Source: Kryptolebias marmoratus (lineage: Eukaryota; Chordata; Actinopteri; Cyprinodontiformes; Rivulidae). Taken from it: DNA of 64,000 nucleotides. Location of the stretch: assembly GCF_001649575.2 (NCBI RefSeq), contig NC_051431.1, positions 15,373,183-15,437,182 of the forward strand, in the 5' to 3' direction. Positions 1-13,000 of the stretch are shown here, piece after piece. The position numbers were made by a program, and so were the translations under genes. The notes beneath the pieces were generated by a model. That model was not told where the DNA came from. It ran no database searches and saw nothing but the letters and a program-made list of their open reading frames with translations. Positions within the stretch are counted from its first letter, which is position 1, and every line of letters starts with the position of its first letter.

Positions 1-700
1 GTAAAAGCCCTCTCCTCCTTGGCTCGTCGTCGTGCGAGTGTGTGCGTGCTGTTCCAGTCAGGAACATACTTTTCCTTTTAAAGAAACAGAAAGGAGTAAA
101 AGAGAAAGTGTGGGCAGAACAGGTTTGTGGCGCACAGACGGCGAGGGGGCGGGGCCAGCGAAGGTGGACTAAAGGTTGGAGGCGTCAAGAAATTTATCAG
201 TTGACTTTGGAACGCGGGAATGGGCACGACTGCAAAGATAAACGGAGATACAAGCTCAGCACATGAAGATCTGATTATGAATGACGTAAAAGACGATTCT
301 AAAGGGTCCTCTTTCAACAACATGAGAGTCTGAGTGTAGTCATGACCTGCATTATTTATTACAGAATTGTGAAAATGTTAGATCTTCGTGGTCATGATCT
401 TCCATTCTATTGGACAAACAAGCTTTTTGTTCTTCAAGGTGCTGCGAGCCCAAGTCACGCGGTCCCTGAAATCTATACATTTCTTAAGCTCCGTACAAAA
501 GACGCCGCGGGGCAGATCGTTCTGCCCCGCAGCACCGCGCCTCCTTCTCTGACAGATTTTAAAGGATGACAAACGACGCTGTCGTGTTCTGAAACCAGTG
601 GTTGCCATATAAGAACATCACTTTTGTGAACATACATCGGCGAATGTCGAAAAACCACCAAGCTGCCGGGACAAAGTGTGTTATAAAATATGTTCTCGAG
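1..700. other. Intergenic, nothing recognised
   Basis: No exon-like open frame with splice sites and no recognisable family was seen. The first 300 bases are mildly GC-rich (CG-containing runs near 130-150 and 510-540). Open frames in this stretch are short and lack any protein signature. Confidence 0.5.
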
Positions 701-960
701 GTGATGGTGTAGCATTTAGAGCGTGTGTCGTGAATGACTCTCAGCCACGCTGAATCTTAGCGCAATATAGGCAAAACTGGCTGAATTGTAACCATTTATG
801 TGTCTCCAAAGGTCAGCAGGCTGTGGCGACCATCTTGGATTGGGTTGACTCCACAAGTTAATCAGTTGTAGAGGGAAATCTAATCGTCACTTTCTGAGAG
901 TCCTCTGGTTCGTGAAATGTTTTCGCTAAAATTAAGGCCCAACGAACACACACAAACACA
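700..960 (+). repeat. Family A dispersed repeat, copy 1
   Basis: This is a diverged copy of the ~300-450 bp family that recurs through the window (called family A here). Diagnostic blocks in order are GTGAATGACTCTCAGCCAC, 'AAACTGGCTGAATTGTAACC', 'GGCTGTGGCGACCATCTTGG', 'GTTGACTCCACAAGTTAATC', and the end block resembling 'TTCGTGAAATGTTTTCGCTA'. It is followed by a short CA-rich run, as in other copies. Boundaries are approximate. Confidence 0.75.
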
Positions 961-1790
961 CACACACAGGCAAACACATCACCTAATACGATTAGCCCTG
1001 ACTATAAGCAGTGTGACAGTGAAACAAAAAGGTAAATTATTCTGCATAAACATGAGGTGTAGATATTGTTTTGCTTTGTTTTTAAGAGAGTGTACAAAAC
1101 TTCAAAATGAATCATATCTGTAATTTTAACGGTTGATCTTAAGAGTTTGTTTTTTATACTGTATATGAGTTGTTTTAGTTTATTCTATGAAATCTCTACA
1201 TCTTAGTGACTTTCTCCTGACCTAGTTTGTACTCTTCATTTAAGCTCAGTTTTAAAATGGTTCACTCACAGTCTGCAAAAAACACACAAAAAACATCCTC
1301 TTTTTTTCTTTTTCTTCTCACTTTCTTTTTCCTCCTCTACCATAGTTCCTCTACAATATATACATATTATCCTTCCAGCATACTTGTGGTATTTTCATGA
1401 AAACCCTGCCTTTCCGAGTCTCTTACATAATGTGAAAAGTTTGACATTTCTGAACGCACATCCTCAGTGCTCTCTTTGTGTTTATAGGAATGTTTTTCAT
1501 TGACTTTCGGGGTAGTTTCACCACTATAACCCGAGCTCATTTCCTGGCAGCTGCTCCAGCGCGCCGTTCAGAACATTTTGTTTCATTTTCCTACAGTGGC
1601 TTCCCGTCTATCCCTTCCCCCCTCATTCTTCTGCTTTTCTGCACCGGGGCCCTGTTTCCGTGTGAAGAGGAAGAGGCTGTTATACTCTGGAAAAGTCCAA
1701 AGGGAAATGGAAGGGAGGGAGAGATTATGAGAAACAATAAGAACGACAGAAAATGCATTTTCTGGAGAGAAAAAAAAATGCAATGTGAAC
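960..1790. other. Intergenic, nothing recognised
   Basis: AT-rich sequence with short pyrimidine runs (about 1300-1340). No gene signal was found. Confidence 0.4.
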
Positions 1791-1794
1791 GCTG

Positions 1795-2440
1795 AGCGCT
1801 GATTCTGCTGAAAATTGCTAAAGAAGCTAAAACTGAGTTGTTAAAGCTAAAAGAAGCAAAATGATAGATGGGAGGCAACAGTAGCAAAACATGAGCTAAA
1901 AGTAGCAAATACCAGCTAAAGGTTGAGTAAAGCAGAAAGGCAGCTGAAAGCTAAAAGCAGTTATATAGAAGATAAAAACTAAAAATAACAAAAGGATAGC
2001 TAGAAGCTAAAAGTAACAAAATGCTAACTAAAAGAAGCAGAATGACTGCTAAAAGTAAATTGTAGCAAAAGGCTAGTTGAAAGCTAAAAGAAGCTAAACA
2101 CTAACTAAAAGCTAAAAGAAGCAAAACAGTAGCAAAACATGAGCTAAAAGTAGCAAATACCAGCTAACGGTTAAGTACTGCAAAAAGGTAGCTTAAAGCT
2201 AAAAGCAGTTATGTAGAAGATAAAAAATAAAAATAAGAAAAGGATAGCTAGAAGCTAAAAGTAACAAAATGCTAACTAAAAAGAGTAAAATACTAACTAA
2301 AAGAAGCAGAATGACTGCTAAAAGTGAAGTGTAGCAAAAGGCTAATTGAAAGCTAAAAGTAGATAAATAGTACCTTAGAACTAAAAGTAACAACAGGCAA
2401 GGTAAAAGTAGCAGAAGGCTAGCTAAAAGGAGCTACAAGC
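1795..2440 (+). repeat. Degenerate TAGC-rich minisatellite, array 1
   Basis: Degenerate tandem sequence built from units such as AGCTAAAAGTAGCAAAA and GCTAACTAAAAGAAGC. It contains a higher-order duplication: the block starting at 1879 (CAGTAGCAAAACATGAGC) restarts at 2127, a period of about 248 bp, and the following ~240 bp match closely between the two blocks. The same unit occurs in reverse-complement orientation at about 46905-47600. Confidence 0.85.
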
Positions 2441-3130
2441 TCTTAATGTATTCCTATGAGGGAAATATTTGTAAAAATAAAAAGTTTCACATTTTGAAAA
2501 GTAGAAATTTTAAAAAAGCGAGAAGTCATAGGGCCCTTCTCCTGAATGAGCTGTATGTTTTCAGTTTTGTATGGCTAAAAGTGCCTAAAGTAGAAGGAAG
2601 TGGTTAGATTACAAAAACAGTACAGGAAAAAAACAAAACAAAACAGGAAAACAGTGTGCATGTTGAATCCCAAATCGCACATTAATGATAAATATGTTTC
2701 ATAGAATTTATGAACAGTTTTAGCGGGCTGGTAAAGTAGAACTAAGACTAAAGAAAAGCTTTTTTTCTAGTGCATCTGTTCTTCTTGTATTATTTTACAA
2801 TCATGTGTTCAGTTCTTCTACATTTCCGTCCAGAGATGAGGTGATCTGAGCAGAAACTCTGGGATTTACACAAATCAACAAAAAAGAAAAAAGATTTCCT
2901 GTAACTAAGACATTTGGAAATCCAGAATGTTCTCCTGCCTCAAACGAACAGCCTCCCTCAGAAAGAAAAAAACAAAACTCAGAAACATCTGTTGAGCTTC
3001 TGGAGCTACGTGACGTCTTCAGTGGACACAGGACGATTCCTGGACGGCTGCCACAGCTCGGGTCATAATGTGGCAACAGGCGAGCAGAACTCCACACAGC
3101 CCACACCAGCGACCTTGAACCGAGAGGGAA
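2440..3130. other. Intergenic, nothing recognised
   Basis: AT-rich. A CRE-like ACGTGACGTC occurs near 3008, but no transcript structure accompanies it. Confidence 0.4.
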
Positions 3131-3136
3131 CGTGCA

Positions 3137-3182
3137 GCACACACACAAACACACACACACACACACACATACGCAAACACAC
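3137..3182. repeat. CA microsatellite
   Basis: An interrupted CA dinucleotide run, visible directly. Confidence 0.9.
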
Positions 3183-5320
3183 AAGGGCTGGGTCATTAAC
3201 TTGCTGAGAAAGCATTTGTTCTGCCAGTGCTAAAGTTTAACCAGAGGAGCTCAGAGTCAAAGGGGAAAGTCAGGCTTGTTAATGTTTTATTTTTTTCTTT
3301 CTTTTTTTTTTTTTTTCTTACAAATGCAGATGTATTGGCTGGCTCAATGAAACAATGCTTTATTTTTTGTGAAAAGTGATGCAGTTAAAAGCTTTTGTAT
3401 ATTAGATATCTGCGTGTTTTTTTTAGTAGGTGATGGAGTAAACAACAAAAACGTGAAAAATAAAGTACTTTTTGTTGATTTTTACATTTGTGGATTTGTT
3501 GTTTTAGCCGATTTAAAAGGAGCAAACATGCCTTTGGGTGATTCTAATGGTTGCGTGCGCCACACTGAACATGGACAGAGGAACCAAAGGTGAGCTCAGA
3601 AAGATCCGTGTTAAAGGGAAAGGCCGTGTCCAAGCGGCTTTACATTCCTGCGACCGCGGCCGCCAATATTAATAAAAAGTATAAGGTTCGTGGGGTTGTC
3701 GCCAACCTCCCCGGGACGTGGACTAAAGAAGAAATGCAACACCAGGTTGATCGGACTGATAGTACAGATGGGAGAGAAAGAGCCAAGGAAACCATCCAAA
3801 ACCGCTGAAGCTGAACTCTGAGGTCAAACTATGTCCCTTTCTGATCGCACCATCCATCACATTCTTGATTCATTATAGGCTTCATTAAAAAAAAAGACCC
3901 ATAAAGGGCCCTGCTGTTAGCAGAAAAACATTAAGAAATCTTTTTTACGTTAACCTCGTCAGTTCCAGAATGACCAATGCATCTAATTTTAACAATTTGT
4001 CAGCACAGAAAAGAACTGTGCAAAGTTACTCAATCTTTCCAAAAAAATTTTTTTTTTTTTTTCAAAACCAATACAGAACTAAAATCAGCTGATTACATTT
4101 GACTTGTAGTGTGACAGCTGTTGCAAAAAAGGAGCATTGCAACAGTTCTTGGATCTTCCTTTTTTTTAAATTTTTTACCATTTTCAGTTTTTTTTTCCAG
4201 TCTCTGTCAATTTGAGGAAACATGTCAGGAAAACTGACGAATGTAACGATCAAGCATCTGCGTCGTCCACAAGACTACACTTGCGGGGACTGACTGCTCG
4301 TTAACCTTTCTGCTGAGATGTCTTGTGATGTGTCAGTGTTCAGATCGGAAGATTAAATCAGCTCTGCTAGTCAAGGACTTATTTTCGGTCACAACGACGT
4401 GCTTTCTGTGCGACGGACCAACAGACTACAGCATGAAATTGGTTTAGGATTTCTTTTCCTCTTCGTTGTGTGACTATTACCACATGAGAGCGAGAAAGAA
4501 AAAAAAAATTAGAAGCATTACTTCTAGGAATTTGTTTCAGATGGGGATGAGAAATCTCGAAACTTCCTCAGAGTGGATTCGCACACAAATTCTGTATTTC
4601 CCACTTTTTTTTTTTTTTTTCATTTTTCTTTTCTTTTTTTTTAAAAGAAACCAGCACTTGTTACTGCCAAAAAAAAAAAAAAAAAAGAAATGCAGAAAAA
4701 CAGCTCTAAAGTTACACACTGGAACACATAAGCTTTAATTGTGTGTGTGGTATCAGCCGAGACTGCAACTTTAGCCCTCGCAGTAACATAATTACTACTA
4801 TTTGGCTCACAGCAGAAATTCCTCCAAAACCACTCTTTTGTGCTGATAGAGGAAGCAGGACAGAAATATCTTTGTGCTTCGCAAAACACACACGAGAACT
4901 TGCGACGGCTGAAGCGGCTGGACACGCTCGCGCTTTCTGCTTTTCCCAAACTCAGATTTTATCTTCTTACACTTGTTGGAATTCTGCAAATTCACTCACA
5001 GCTTCACCGAAGTATTCAAAGACGTAAAATCAGAAGCATTTAAAAAAAAAAAAGCCTCATCAGATACTGTGACACTGCTCGCTTTTCCACTAAAAAGCGC
5101 ATATTTAAGCACAATTTTAAGAATTAAAGAGTATGTATTTGTGAATGCCAACGCTTTCCCAGGACTCAAAAGTCCAAGACCAGAAATCCAGCCTCAACTC
5201 CAAGTCATGCTCTGTTCTCTGCACATTCTGTTGCTTTTTGCTTTTCTTTTTCTTGCAGATTTTCATCAGCATGTGTTGCATTTTCCCTATATTCTAAGCA
5301 AAATTATAGGTCCAACGGAC
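3183..5320. other. Intergenic, nothing recognised
   Basis: AT-rich with several long homopolymer runs (T runs near 3300 and 4040, A run near 4670). Open frames here are short and lack family signatures. Confidence 0.4.
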
Positions 5321-5324
5321 CTTA

Positions 5325-5515
5325 AGGGAATGCATATCACCCGCTCATATCGCCCTTCCAAGCCAGAGTTGTAGACTAAGATCAGCTTGTGTTTAAAAAT
5401 GACAAAGTTTAAAGTCTTTTTGATCAAACCTTGAAAATAACGTCATGATCTCATGCAACATTGCGAGACATCGTGCCGAGAGTACGTGCTGTATGTGACT
5501 CTCAGATACAGCCAC
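5325..5515 (+). repeat. Family A repeat, 5' head fragment
   Basis: This starts with the family head (GGAATGCATATCACCC), continues through AAGCCAGAGTTGTAGACTAAG and TTTTGATCAAACCTTG, and reaches TGTGACTCTCAGATACAGCC. The rest of the element is missing. Confidence 0.65.
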
Positions 5516-5739
5516 ATCAGATTTTTTTTTTTGGAGTAACACAGACACGGGCAGAAATGTTATTGTCCACTTTGGCTTTACTGCGGTGGGCAATGATGGC
5601 AAAATAATGCCCCAGCAGAATTTTATTCAGCGTTTTCGATCCTGAGGATAATATCTCACACACTGATGCTCTGTAAAAATACTTATCATCAGCTGCTGAA
5701 TGAGGATAATGGTTTTCGCTCATGTCTGTCTGTGTGTGC

Positions 5740-6115
5740 GTCTGTCTGTCTGTTAGCAAAATATCTTATTAACCACTGCGCGGATTTTCATGAAACTGTC
5801 AGAAAATAATCATTAGCTGTCCATCTACAACTGTTTGACCCTTGGAGTCAATCCAGTTCAAGATGGCTGCCACAGCTAATCAAAATTAGCTAACAAAAAA
5901 GTGGTTATAACTCAGTCAGTTTTACAGATACTAAGCTAAGGTTTGTGGGAGTAGTTGGAAGTCATTAACACATAATCTGAGTGATATTGCAAACATTGTG
6001 CATAACTTTATTTTTAAGGTTTGACCAAAACTATAACTAATTTGGTTATAACTCTAACATTTCTCTATGCAGCAGTATAAAAAGGCGGTGTGTGATACGG
6101 ATTCCTTCAAAGAAA
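5740..6115 (-). repeat. Family A repeat, near full-length copy
   Basis: Reverse-complement orientation. It opens with CTGTCTGTTAGCAAAATATC, continues through 'GTTCAAGATGGCTGCCACAG' and 'ATAACTCAGTCAGTTTTACA', and ends with the inverted head ATACGGATTCCTTCAAAG. Boundaries are approximate. Confidence 0.75.
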
Positions 6116-7159
6116 GCTAGGTTTTTATTTCTAAATGCTGTGGTAAGTGCTGCCACTTGGTGCTGTCCCACAAATTTATAGAACAATCTAAAAACAGGCC
6201 ACTCTGTAAAACTTGGACACTTTAAAAACAAAGTATTAACTTTTTCATTGAGCTGAAGTGTAAAAAATGAGCGGGGGACATTTTGACAATTCTTTAAACG
6301 TTATCTTCTGTCCTAACTTATTAACACCCTGCACATAAAAGCAGGTAAAGAAAATGGATAGGTGGAACTCGTCAACATAATCTGTTTTCGCTCACTAGCA
6401 GCGGATTAGATGTCAGATTAGGCCTTTGCTGTAAATGCCTGGATGTTAAAGAGATGCGGCAGAAACACAACCAGTTTCCATTCCACGTACATGAAACAAG
6501 CTGTGGTGTAGTTCTCGAGTTTCAAACTAAAATAAGACATTTATCCTTCTCACACATGTTGACGGCAAATGTGATCAATAAATGATTAAGACTTATCAGT
6601 GTGAGGAAACAATCGAGTCATACCTGATTTCATCATTGTACTTTTTGTTATTCTTTACTTATTGAAATGTAAAACTCTTTCCGGTGAATGTTCTAGTTTC
6701 TCTGTACTGCTGGAGTATTGTACCACTGTTGCTGTGTAACTGCAGTTGTTTAAACCTGTTGGGTCTCCTCTTTGAATCCGGAGGTGCAGTAGGCCTAGCC
6801 CCGGGGGGAGACCGTTCTGCATCTTGTTAAGTGTAAGAATCCATTTCCTTTGTCTCATTGAGCAATCACCATCCGAGTTCTTAACAACGCTCGTCTTTAG
6901 AGGAAATGCATCCATCGGGAGCAAGTTCAGCCAGTCCGGCCTCATGCTGAACTGTGTGAACACGCTGTGTGCACCAGCACATCTTCTCAGTGTGGAAAAC
7001 TTTGCATTTTCCAGTGAAGCCCCATTTCGGATGGGAATCTAACATCCTACACCTTTTGTGCTGGTTCATTTAAAGGGATAGCTTTAGAGCTTTTGAAGTG
7101 TGGTTCGGTGAAAACGTCACGAACAATTAATGTCTTACCTGTTAAGTCTTGGAACAAAC
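6116..7159. other. Intergenic, nothing recognised
   Basis: No gene signal. Both strands have short open frames near 6655-7070 without recognisable protein features. Confidence 0.4.
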
Positions 7160-7215
7160 AGATTTTAACATTGACAAGATTGATGAGCTAACAGCTAGTC
7201 TGAGCAGGACCAGGA
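7160..7215 (-). repeat. Family B repeat fragment
   Basis: Contains GATGAGCTAACAGCTAGTCTGAGC. Its reverse complement matches the block at 40258-40285 almost exactly (GACTAGCTGTTAGCTCATCA). This defines a second dispersed family, called family B here. Confidence 0.6.
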
Positions 7216-8059
7216 TGAAGTGTCGTCATCATAGGTGTTTTCAAAATAAACTTAAATCTGGGAACCTTCACAGCAGGTCGTGCGAACACCGTTTTATAAA
7301 CTTTTACATTGCAGTTAAAGGGGAAATAAAAAGTGTTTTGAAGATAACAGAAATCAAAAGAAGGTCATACAAGGGGCTTGTTTTTTGAGTCTGTCATTTT
7401 TAAACTTATTTAAAATTAATAATAAAAGATCAAAGAAGTTCTTAGGGTCTTAGGGTCACTCGGAAGTGTGACGTATCAAGTGCCAAACACAGGAACGCCA
7501 ACAATGCAGTAAATAGCAAATAAGGACAGTGTGGGGGTGAAATGGTTTGGGTGTCTTGCAATTAATTGTGTAAACCGACCCGAAACTCCAACAGTTTTGT
7601 CATTGTTCGACTTCCTGGAAGACAAGAAGTTTTGGTGGATGTGGTTCATTTAGCTGCTCCTGGTGAAAATTACAACTCAAAGTCTGGTGACTGACTGTGG
7701 AGTTAACGTTCCGAAGAGGACCACCTGAAATAAAAAACCTTCGATAGAAGAACCACCGCCTCCTCCCGCCATCTGAGGGCACCGGCCGCCTCCAGCTGTC
7801 CGGATGAGAAACTCCTTAGAGACTGTGTGACATCATTGTAAAACTTGGGGGTTATGAAATGTGGGGCTTGAGTTCTCACCAGACCAAAAACAAAAACAAA
7901 ATAAAAAAAAAAAAATGGAATATTATATATCTGTTGAAATAAATGTGTACTGTGAAACTTGACTGTGATGTAAAATTTTATAAAATAGTGCTCATAAGAA
8001 CCACTTTGAGTGTTTTAAGACCAGAGTTAGTTTTTGTTTTTTTAAGATTGTACTAATCC

Positions 8060-8165
8060 ACATTAGTCTTGGCCTCAGTTGGACTAGCTGTTAGCTTGTC
8101 AGCCAGAATTAAACTTTATTCTGTTCAAACCGAGGTATTTACAACAGGTAAGATATTACTTGTTT
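8060..8165 (+). repeat. Family B repeat copy
   Basis: Shares with 59290-59370 the blocks GGACTAGC..TTAGCT, CAGAATTA, GAGGT and ACAGGTAAGATATT. Boundaries are approximate. The element class is unknown to me. Confidence 0.6.
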
Positions 8166-8985
8166 ATAAAATGTCATCACACACACAGACACACAAAACA
8201 AAAACACACTTCAAAAGATGTATCCATGCAGCCAAGCTGCTGAATGTAAAGGAACTGTCCCCAGTGAACATATGAGAAAGAAAAACAAAACAGATCCATA
8301 AATATTCTTAAAGCACAACATGTCCGAAGAAGTACTTAAAATAGCCCCCCTTCATTGAAAACATTTGTTATCTTTGAGCAGGAAATACCCCCCACACCAC
8401 ACCATCCACCCCCCCGATGACCTCAAAATGAGTCATGAGGAATCTGACACGATGACAGGAAAAAGAAAAAAGAAAAAAGAAAAAAAAAAAAAAAAGCTTG
8501 AGCAGCTTGAGCTCATCATATTTCTGCTGCAGATTTATTAGCTTTACAGACCGGTTCCACAGCTGTTGCTTAGTGACTGTTGAACCTGTGCCCATTTCGG
8601 TGTTCAGTGTTTGGTAAGTCACCATAGCAATGCTACGCCGGCTATGGTTAAATATTTGCAAAGTCTTTAGTTATTACAGGACGGGCTGATCAAACTGCAT
8701 TTGTCAGGGTCGTTCGGTAAAGCTAAGCCAGGAGAAAAAGGAGGGGGTAAAAAAAAAGGAAAAGAAAGAGCAACCCACAAAGGTTAACCGCAATAGAGTC
8801 AGTCATTCTTAAAAAATGGAAAACCGGCTGTGTAAAAATATTCATATAGGAAAAGCACATGTTTAAATATTAAGCCAGGCCGTCAGGGCTAGCGCTGTTT
8901 TGTTTCTGCAAGAAAGGAAACCTCACCGTAGGGTTTTGGGCGTCTTCATGCCCGTTGACCCCACCTGCCTGTCATCGTGAACCAT
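8166..8985. other. Intergenic, nothing recognised
   Basis: No exon or family signature. A-rich run near 8480-8497. Confidence 0.35.
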
Positions 8986-8992
8986 ATGATGA

Positions 8993-9027
8993 TGACTCAG
9001 CCACTTCCAGCCACTATTAGTGAGTCA
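8993..9027. promoter_or_regulatory. Paired AP-1-like sites (candidate enhancer)
   Basis: TGACTCA lies at 8993-8999 and TGAGTCA at 9021-9027, both perfect AP-1 (Fos/Jun) heptamers, with centres 28 bp apart and about 6.1 kb upstream of the zfp36 start codon. Vertebrate ZFP36 is an immediate-early gene, so an upstream AP-1 element is plausible. Function here is inference only. Confidence 0.35.
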
Positions 9028-9029
9028 GA

Positions 9030-9795
9030 GACCTGCAAAGTTCCCCTAACGTCCCCTCTCAGTGGTGCACTCATGTGTCGGTAAAAAGAAAAAGATGTTT
9101 TGAAAATGATGGGATGAAAATACACCCAAAACAGTAGAAAGAGTTTCATTTCAGCTCTAAGACTCATGCAACTGCAGCCTAACCACAGAGAGACTATGCA
9201 GAGCGGTTAGAAGAGGCAAACACACGAGAAGTTCATCGTAAAACTCTGTGTTTCAGAAATTGTCATTTGAGCGCAGGCCCAGACTTCGTTAGGTAACACA
9301 AAGTTATTAAACCGCTGTTTCCATTTCATTTGTGGACAGATTTGTCCAATAATCAGAAAGACATTTAAATTGCAATAATCCAATTCGTTTCCACCCAGAG
9401 CCAGGCCTCTGGTTATGAGGCTCTAATAGAACTTGATTTAAAGGACCCGCATTCAGTCAAGTCCGTCGTATATGTTCTACTGAATGTATTATCCATGCTT
9501 TACTGATTCGTTTTATTTAGCACAACTAGTTTCACAATTTACTAGTCAGCTTACAATGAATTTTGTCTGACAAGCAGACACTTCACATTATTAACATTTG
9601 GAGTGAGGTACAGATTTAGGATTTGCAAATGTTTGATCAAAAAAAGGTAGTTTTTTCAAAGTTGTACCTTTCAGGGCTCTGATGTTCAAAGGGCTGAACA
9701 GAGAGAAGAAATGATCTTATTTTCTGTTTGTTTCTTTAAATAAAATTAGGTCTCCACTCGTGAATTCTCCTACCCTTGACACAATTTTAAGCAGC
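9030..9795. other. Intergenic, nothing recognised
   Basis: No gene or repeat family recognised. Confidence 0.35.
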
Positions 9796-9797
9796 CG

Positions 9798-10092
9798 TTT
9801 TCTTTACCTGCTCATTCCCATTCAGGGTCGCGGTGAGCTGGCGCTTATCTCCCGCGGTCCTTGGCGAAAGGGGCGAGGTACACCCTGGACAGGGCCAAGC
9901 AGAGACAGGCAACCAGTCACCCACATGCTCACATCCAGCGTCATTTTAGAGTAGCCGTTGAACCCAACGTGCAGGGCTTTAGAATGTGAGAGGTAAACGG
10001 AGTACTTCAGGGGAGGGCCCAGCTGGGAGTCGAACCTGCAACCTTCTTTCTGCGAGGCGACAATGATGAAAATGCTAACCGACTGCGTCACT
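9798..10092 (-). mobile_element. tRNA-headed SINE-like repeat
   Basis: Read on the minus strand, the head has an A-box-like GTCGGTTAGCA followed by a perfect B-box type GGTTCGACTCC (10036-10026). The body contains the fish-repeat signatures 'GTACACCCTGGACAGGGCC' and 'CTCATTCCCATTCAGGGTCG' on the plus strand. The internal Pol III promoter layout points to a tRNA-derived SINE or a repeat with such a head. It is diverged, and target-site duplications were not resolved. Confidence 0.6.
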
Positions 10093-13000
10093 TCGATAAA
10101 AATCGGGGGGAAAAATGCCAAAAGTAAAAACTCTTTCAGTCGTCCAGTGAAACTACTTTTAAAAGCAAAGCCTTACCGCCACCAAGTATTTTACTTAAAA
10201 AATCTTCTTTATACACAACATGTCGAAATCATAAATAAAAACATTTCAGTAACATGAATAAAGGGGGCTCACCATGTATTTTTGGGGTCGTTAAACGGGT
10301 CAAAATGGGTTTTATTATCTGCGAAGGCTTCAGTGATGTCGGTGTTACACTGGGGCGTGCCACATTTCTGCTTATAGACAACAAATACTTGCATCACAAA
10401 ACAAAGCTACAGTTCTGTCTGGTCTGAGCATCAATCGGAAACACTCAAGACACGGCTTTGCTCTGTGCGTGCACGCTGCTGTTTCTCTGTATGGACTGAA
10501 AAGATATTGTTGCCGCCCCTGTTAAATGCAGTGCTCAGTTTGATTATTATCTCAAAAATGAGAAAATAATAGGAGAAGAAAAGCTGTTTTTTGTTTATTA
10601 AGATAACGAGGCACCTATTAACATCTCAAGTTATTTTACCTCCCTGTTTTGAAACAAAAATCTACCCCAAAAGTAAAATAATGGACAAAAAGCAGCGAGG
10701 ATACTGTATCCTGGTCATCCATCTACCCATCTACCGATCCACCCATCCAAAATGTCGCCATATTATTTTCCTGTGTGTAAACTGATACATTTTTGTGGAA
10801 AACCGGAAAATCCCTGACATTTTAAGCACGTCGGTGATTCTCCGGTTCCCCACTTGAAAGTGCTGGCTGAACAAGTGGATGCAAAAATGAAACAGAGTCC
10901 GCAGCAGAAAATAGATCTCAAGGAGCGGGGAGGGGGGGATCCTTCGTGCTACCCCTGATAAATGTAGCACTCAGTTTGACAGTCGGGCTAACAGTTTGTT
11001 AGCTTGTTTGCCAACTTGTTTATCCAACTTCCTGGCAATCAGAGTTGTCTCTCTCTCTCTGTCTGAATTGCACAAACTCACATTCAAACCAATGGTTTTT
11101 ACAGTCACTTATCAAATAATTTACGGTGTTGGGTTTTTTTTTTCACTCCTTTCTAAGAGGAAGTAGCGCACTTACAGTAAATATCCCTTTTCCCAGTACT
11201 GGCTCTGGGAACAGTAGGGAGAAATAAGTTTTGGAAGCAAAGAGCTTCCTGTGCAAAATATATTCCACAATGGGGCTGTTCTTCTCCAATTAAACTGGCT
11301 TAAGTAAACCATTTAAAGTCTGGCTGACTTCTAAAAATACGTAATCGTAAAGCCGTTTAATTTCAAGCCACTGGAAATGCAAATCAACTAAACTGAAACT
11401 CAGCGTTGGGCCAGGTTGATGTCAGAGGAGAGGAGCTGAAACCGTGCTGAATACTTAGTATATTTTTAACCACCAATTTGGTCACATGAGGCAGTTCAGT
11501 GTAAAAACAGATGCTTCACGGTTGATAAGAGTAAACACAGGCCTTTTAGTTAATGATCTAACTCTACAGCTTAGTCAGAGAACAGTCAGAGTACACTGAT
11601 AAAGTTAGAGGAAGAACCGCAATATTCTGACAGACCTACAAACGATCGTATGTTATTTGGGTGTGACAAACGGGAATTTTCTTTTCTTTTCTTTTTTTTT
11701 TGCTTTGTTTTATTTTGTGTCCTATTTTCTTTGTGCGTGTGTGGATTAGTAACTTGTCATGTATTACCTCCTTTTTTTTGTTGTTTTTTTTTTTCAGCAA
11801 TCAGATTTCCTCCCGCAGTCAGCCCTCAACTGGCACAAGAGCCGGTGTGATCAAGTCCTAACATGCCACCAGACCTTTACAGCGTAGAAGCTGGCATGAC
11901 ACCTAAGAAAAGCCTCAGTGGAAAGACTTGGTGACTGAACACGTTCTTAATTCCTTCCAAGGAAAGAAAAACACACACATGCACACACACACACACAGTA
12001 ACCTGGAAGTCAACGTCAGCAGGAATGCTCCTCTAAGCTTGTGTTTCTATGTAAGAACCACTCCCTGTTTGGGAGATACTCCCTGCAACTCTGGCAGGAG
12101 ACAGAGCAAAAACCAGCGGCTCAAAAAAAAAAAAAAAAACACACCACCATGTAAACACAAACACACACACACACACACAAAGGAGCGTCATTAAGCTTCC
12201 CATGTATCTGTGCCAGTTTCCTACCCTGCTGAGACAGTTAAGTCTCTAAAGATGAGGAGAATATTTTCCACCCTCTGTTGACAGGCTTTCAGATTTTGAC
12301 AGGTTTATATTAAACTATGTTATTTATATCCCATGGCTGATATTAATAGCCGAACATAAGGGGGGGCGACTTTGGCCTCGGCTGTGATGTCAGGCCAGCA
12401 AAATGTCAGCTTAATAATTAGAATCTTTTATAAAAGAAAAAAAAAACTCACTTAAAACTATTGTTTATTATTTAGTTATTTCATCTTCTCGAACCTTAGA
12501 AAACGTTGCGTTTTAACAACATTTATACTCTACGTGAGTAAAATGAGATTGGCTGAAAGTCAAAAAAAGTCTGTGTAAAACTTTGAGTACTTGTTCAAAA
12601 AAATGTCATGAAGCAATAATGGAAAGCTAAAACAAAAACATTATGAGTAACTGTAAGTGTCTCACCTGCAGGTCAGCAGAGTTTGTCAGAAGCTGAGTCA
12701 GACTCGTTGGACAGGTTACACCGAGACATAAATTTTGCAAAAATTTAAAACACCCTCAGATGTGTTTTTGTATAATGTGCTGGACGATAGTGAAACTGGG
12801 AGGCAGAATAAATGTACCTGTCAAGCAATGCACTAAAACTAGCAGTTATTTAGTTCAATAAAAAAGTGAGAACACAAAACCTTTTGAGCTCTAAAGCAAG
12901 TAAAACTAAAACAACATCTCATAAGCACTACATACAACTAAAAAAGATTGTTTAAATTAACATTTTACATTTGACACTATAAACAATACTTCTTCTTTGA

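Noticed and set aside
10020..10092. tRNA gene
   Set aside because: A and B box-like words are present, but no cloverleaf can be drawn and the sequence continues into a repeat body, so it is a SINE-like head.
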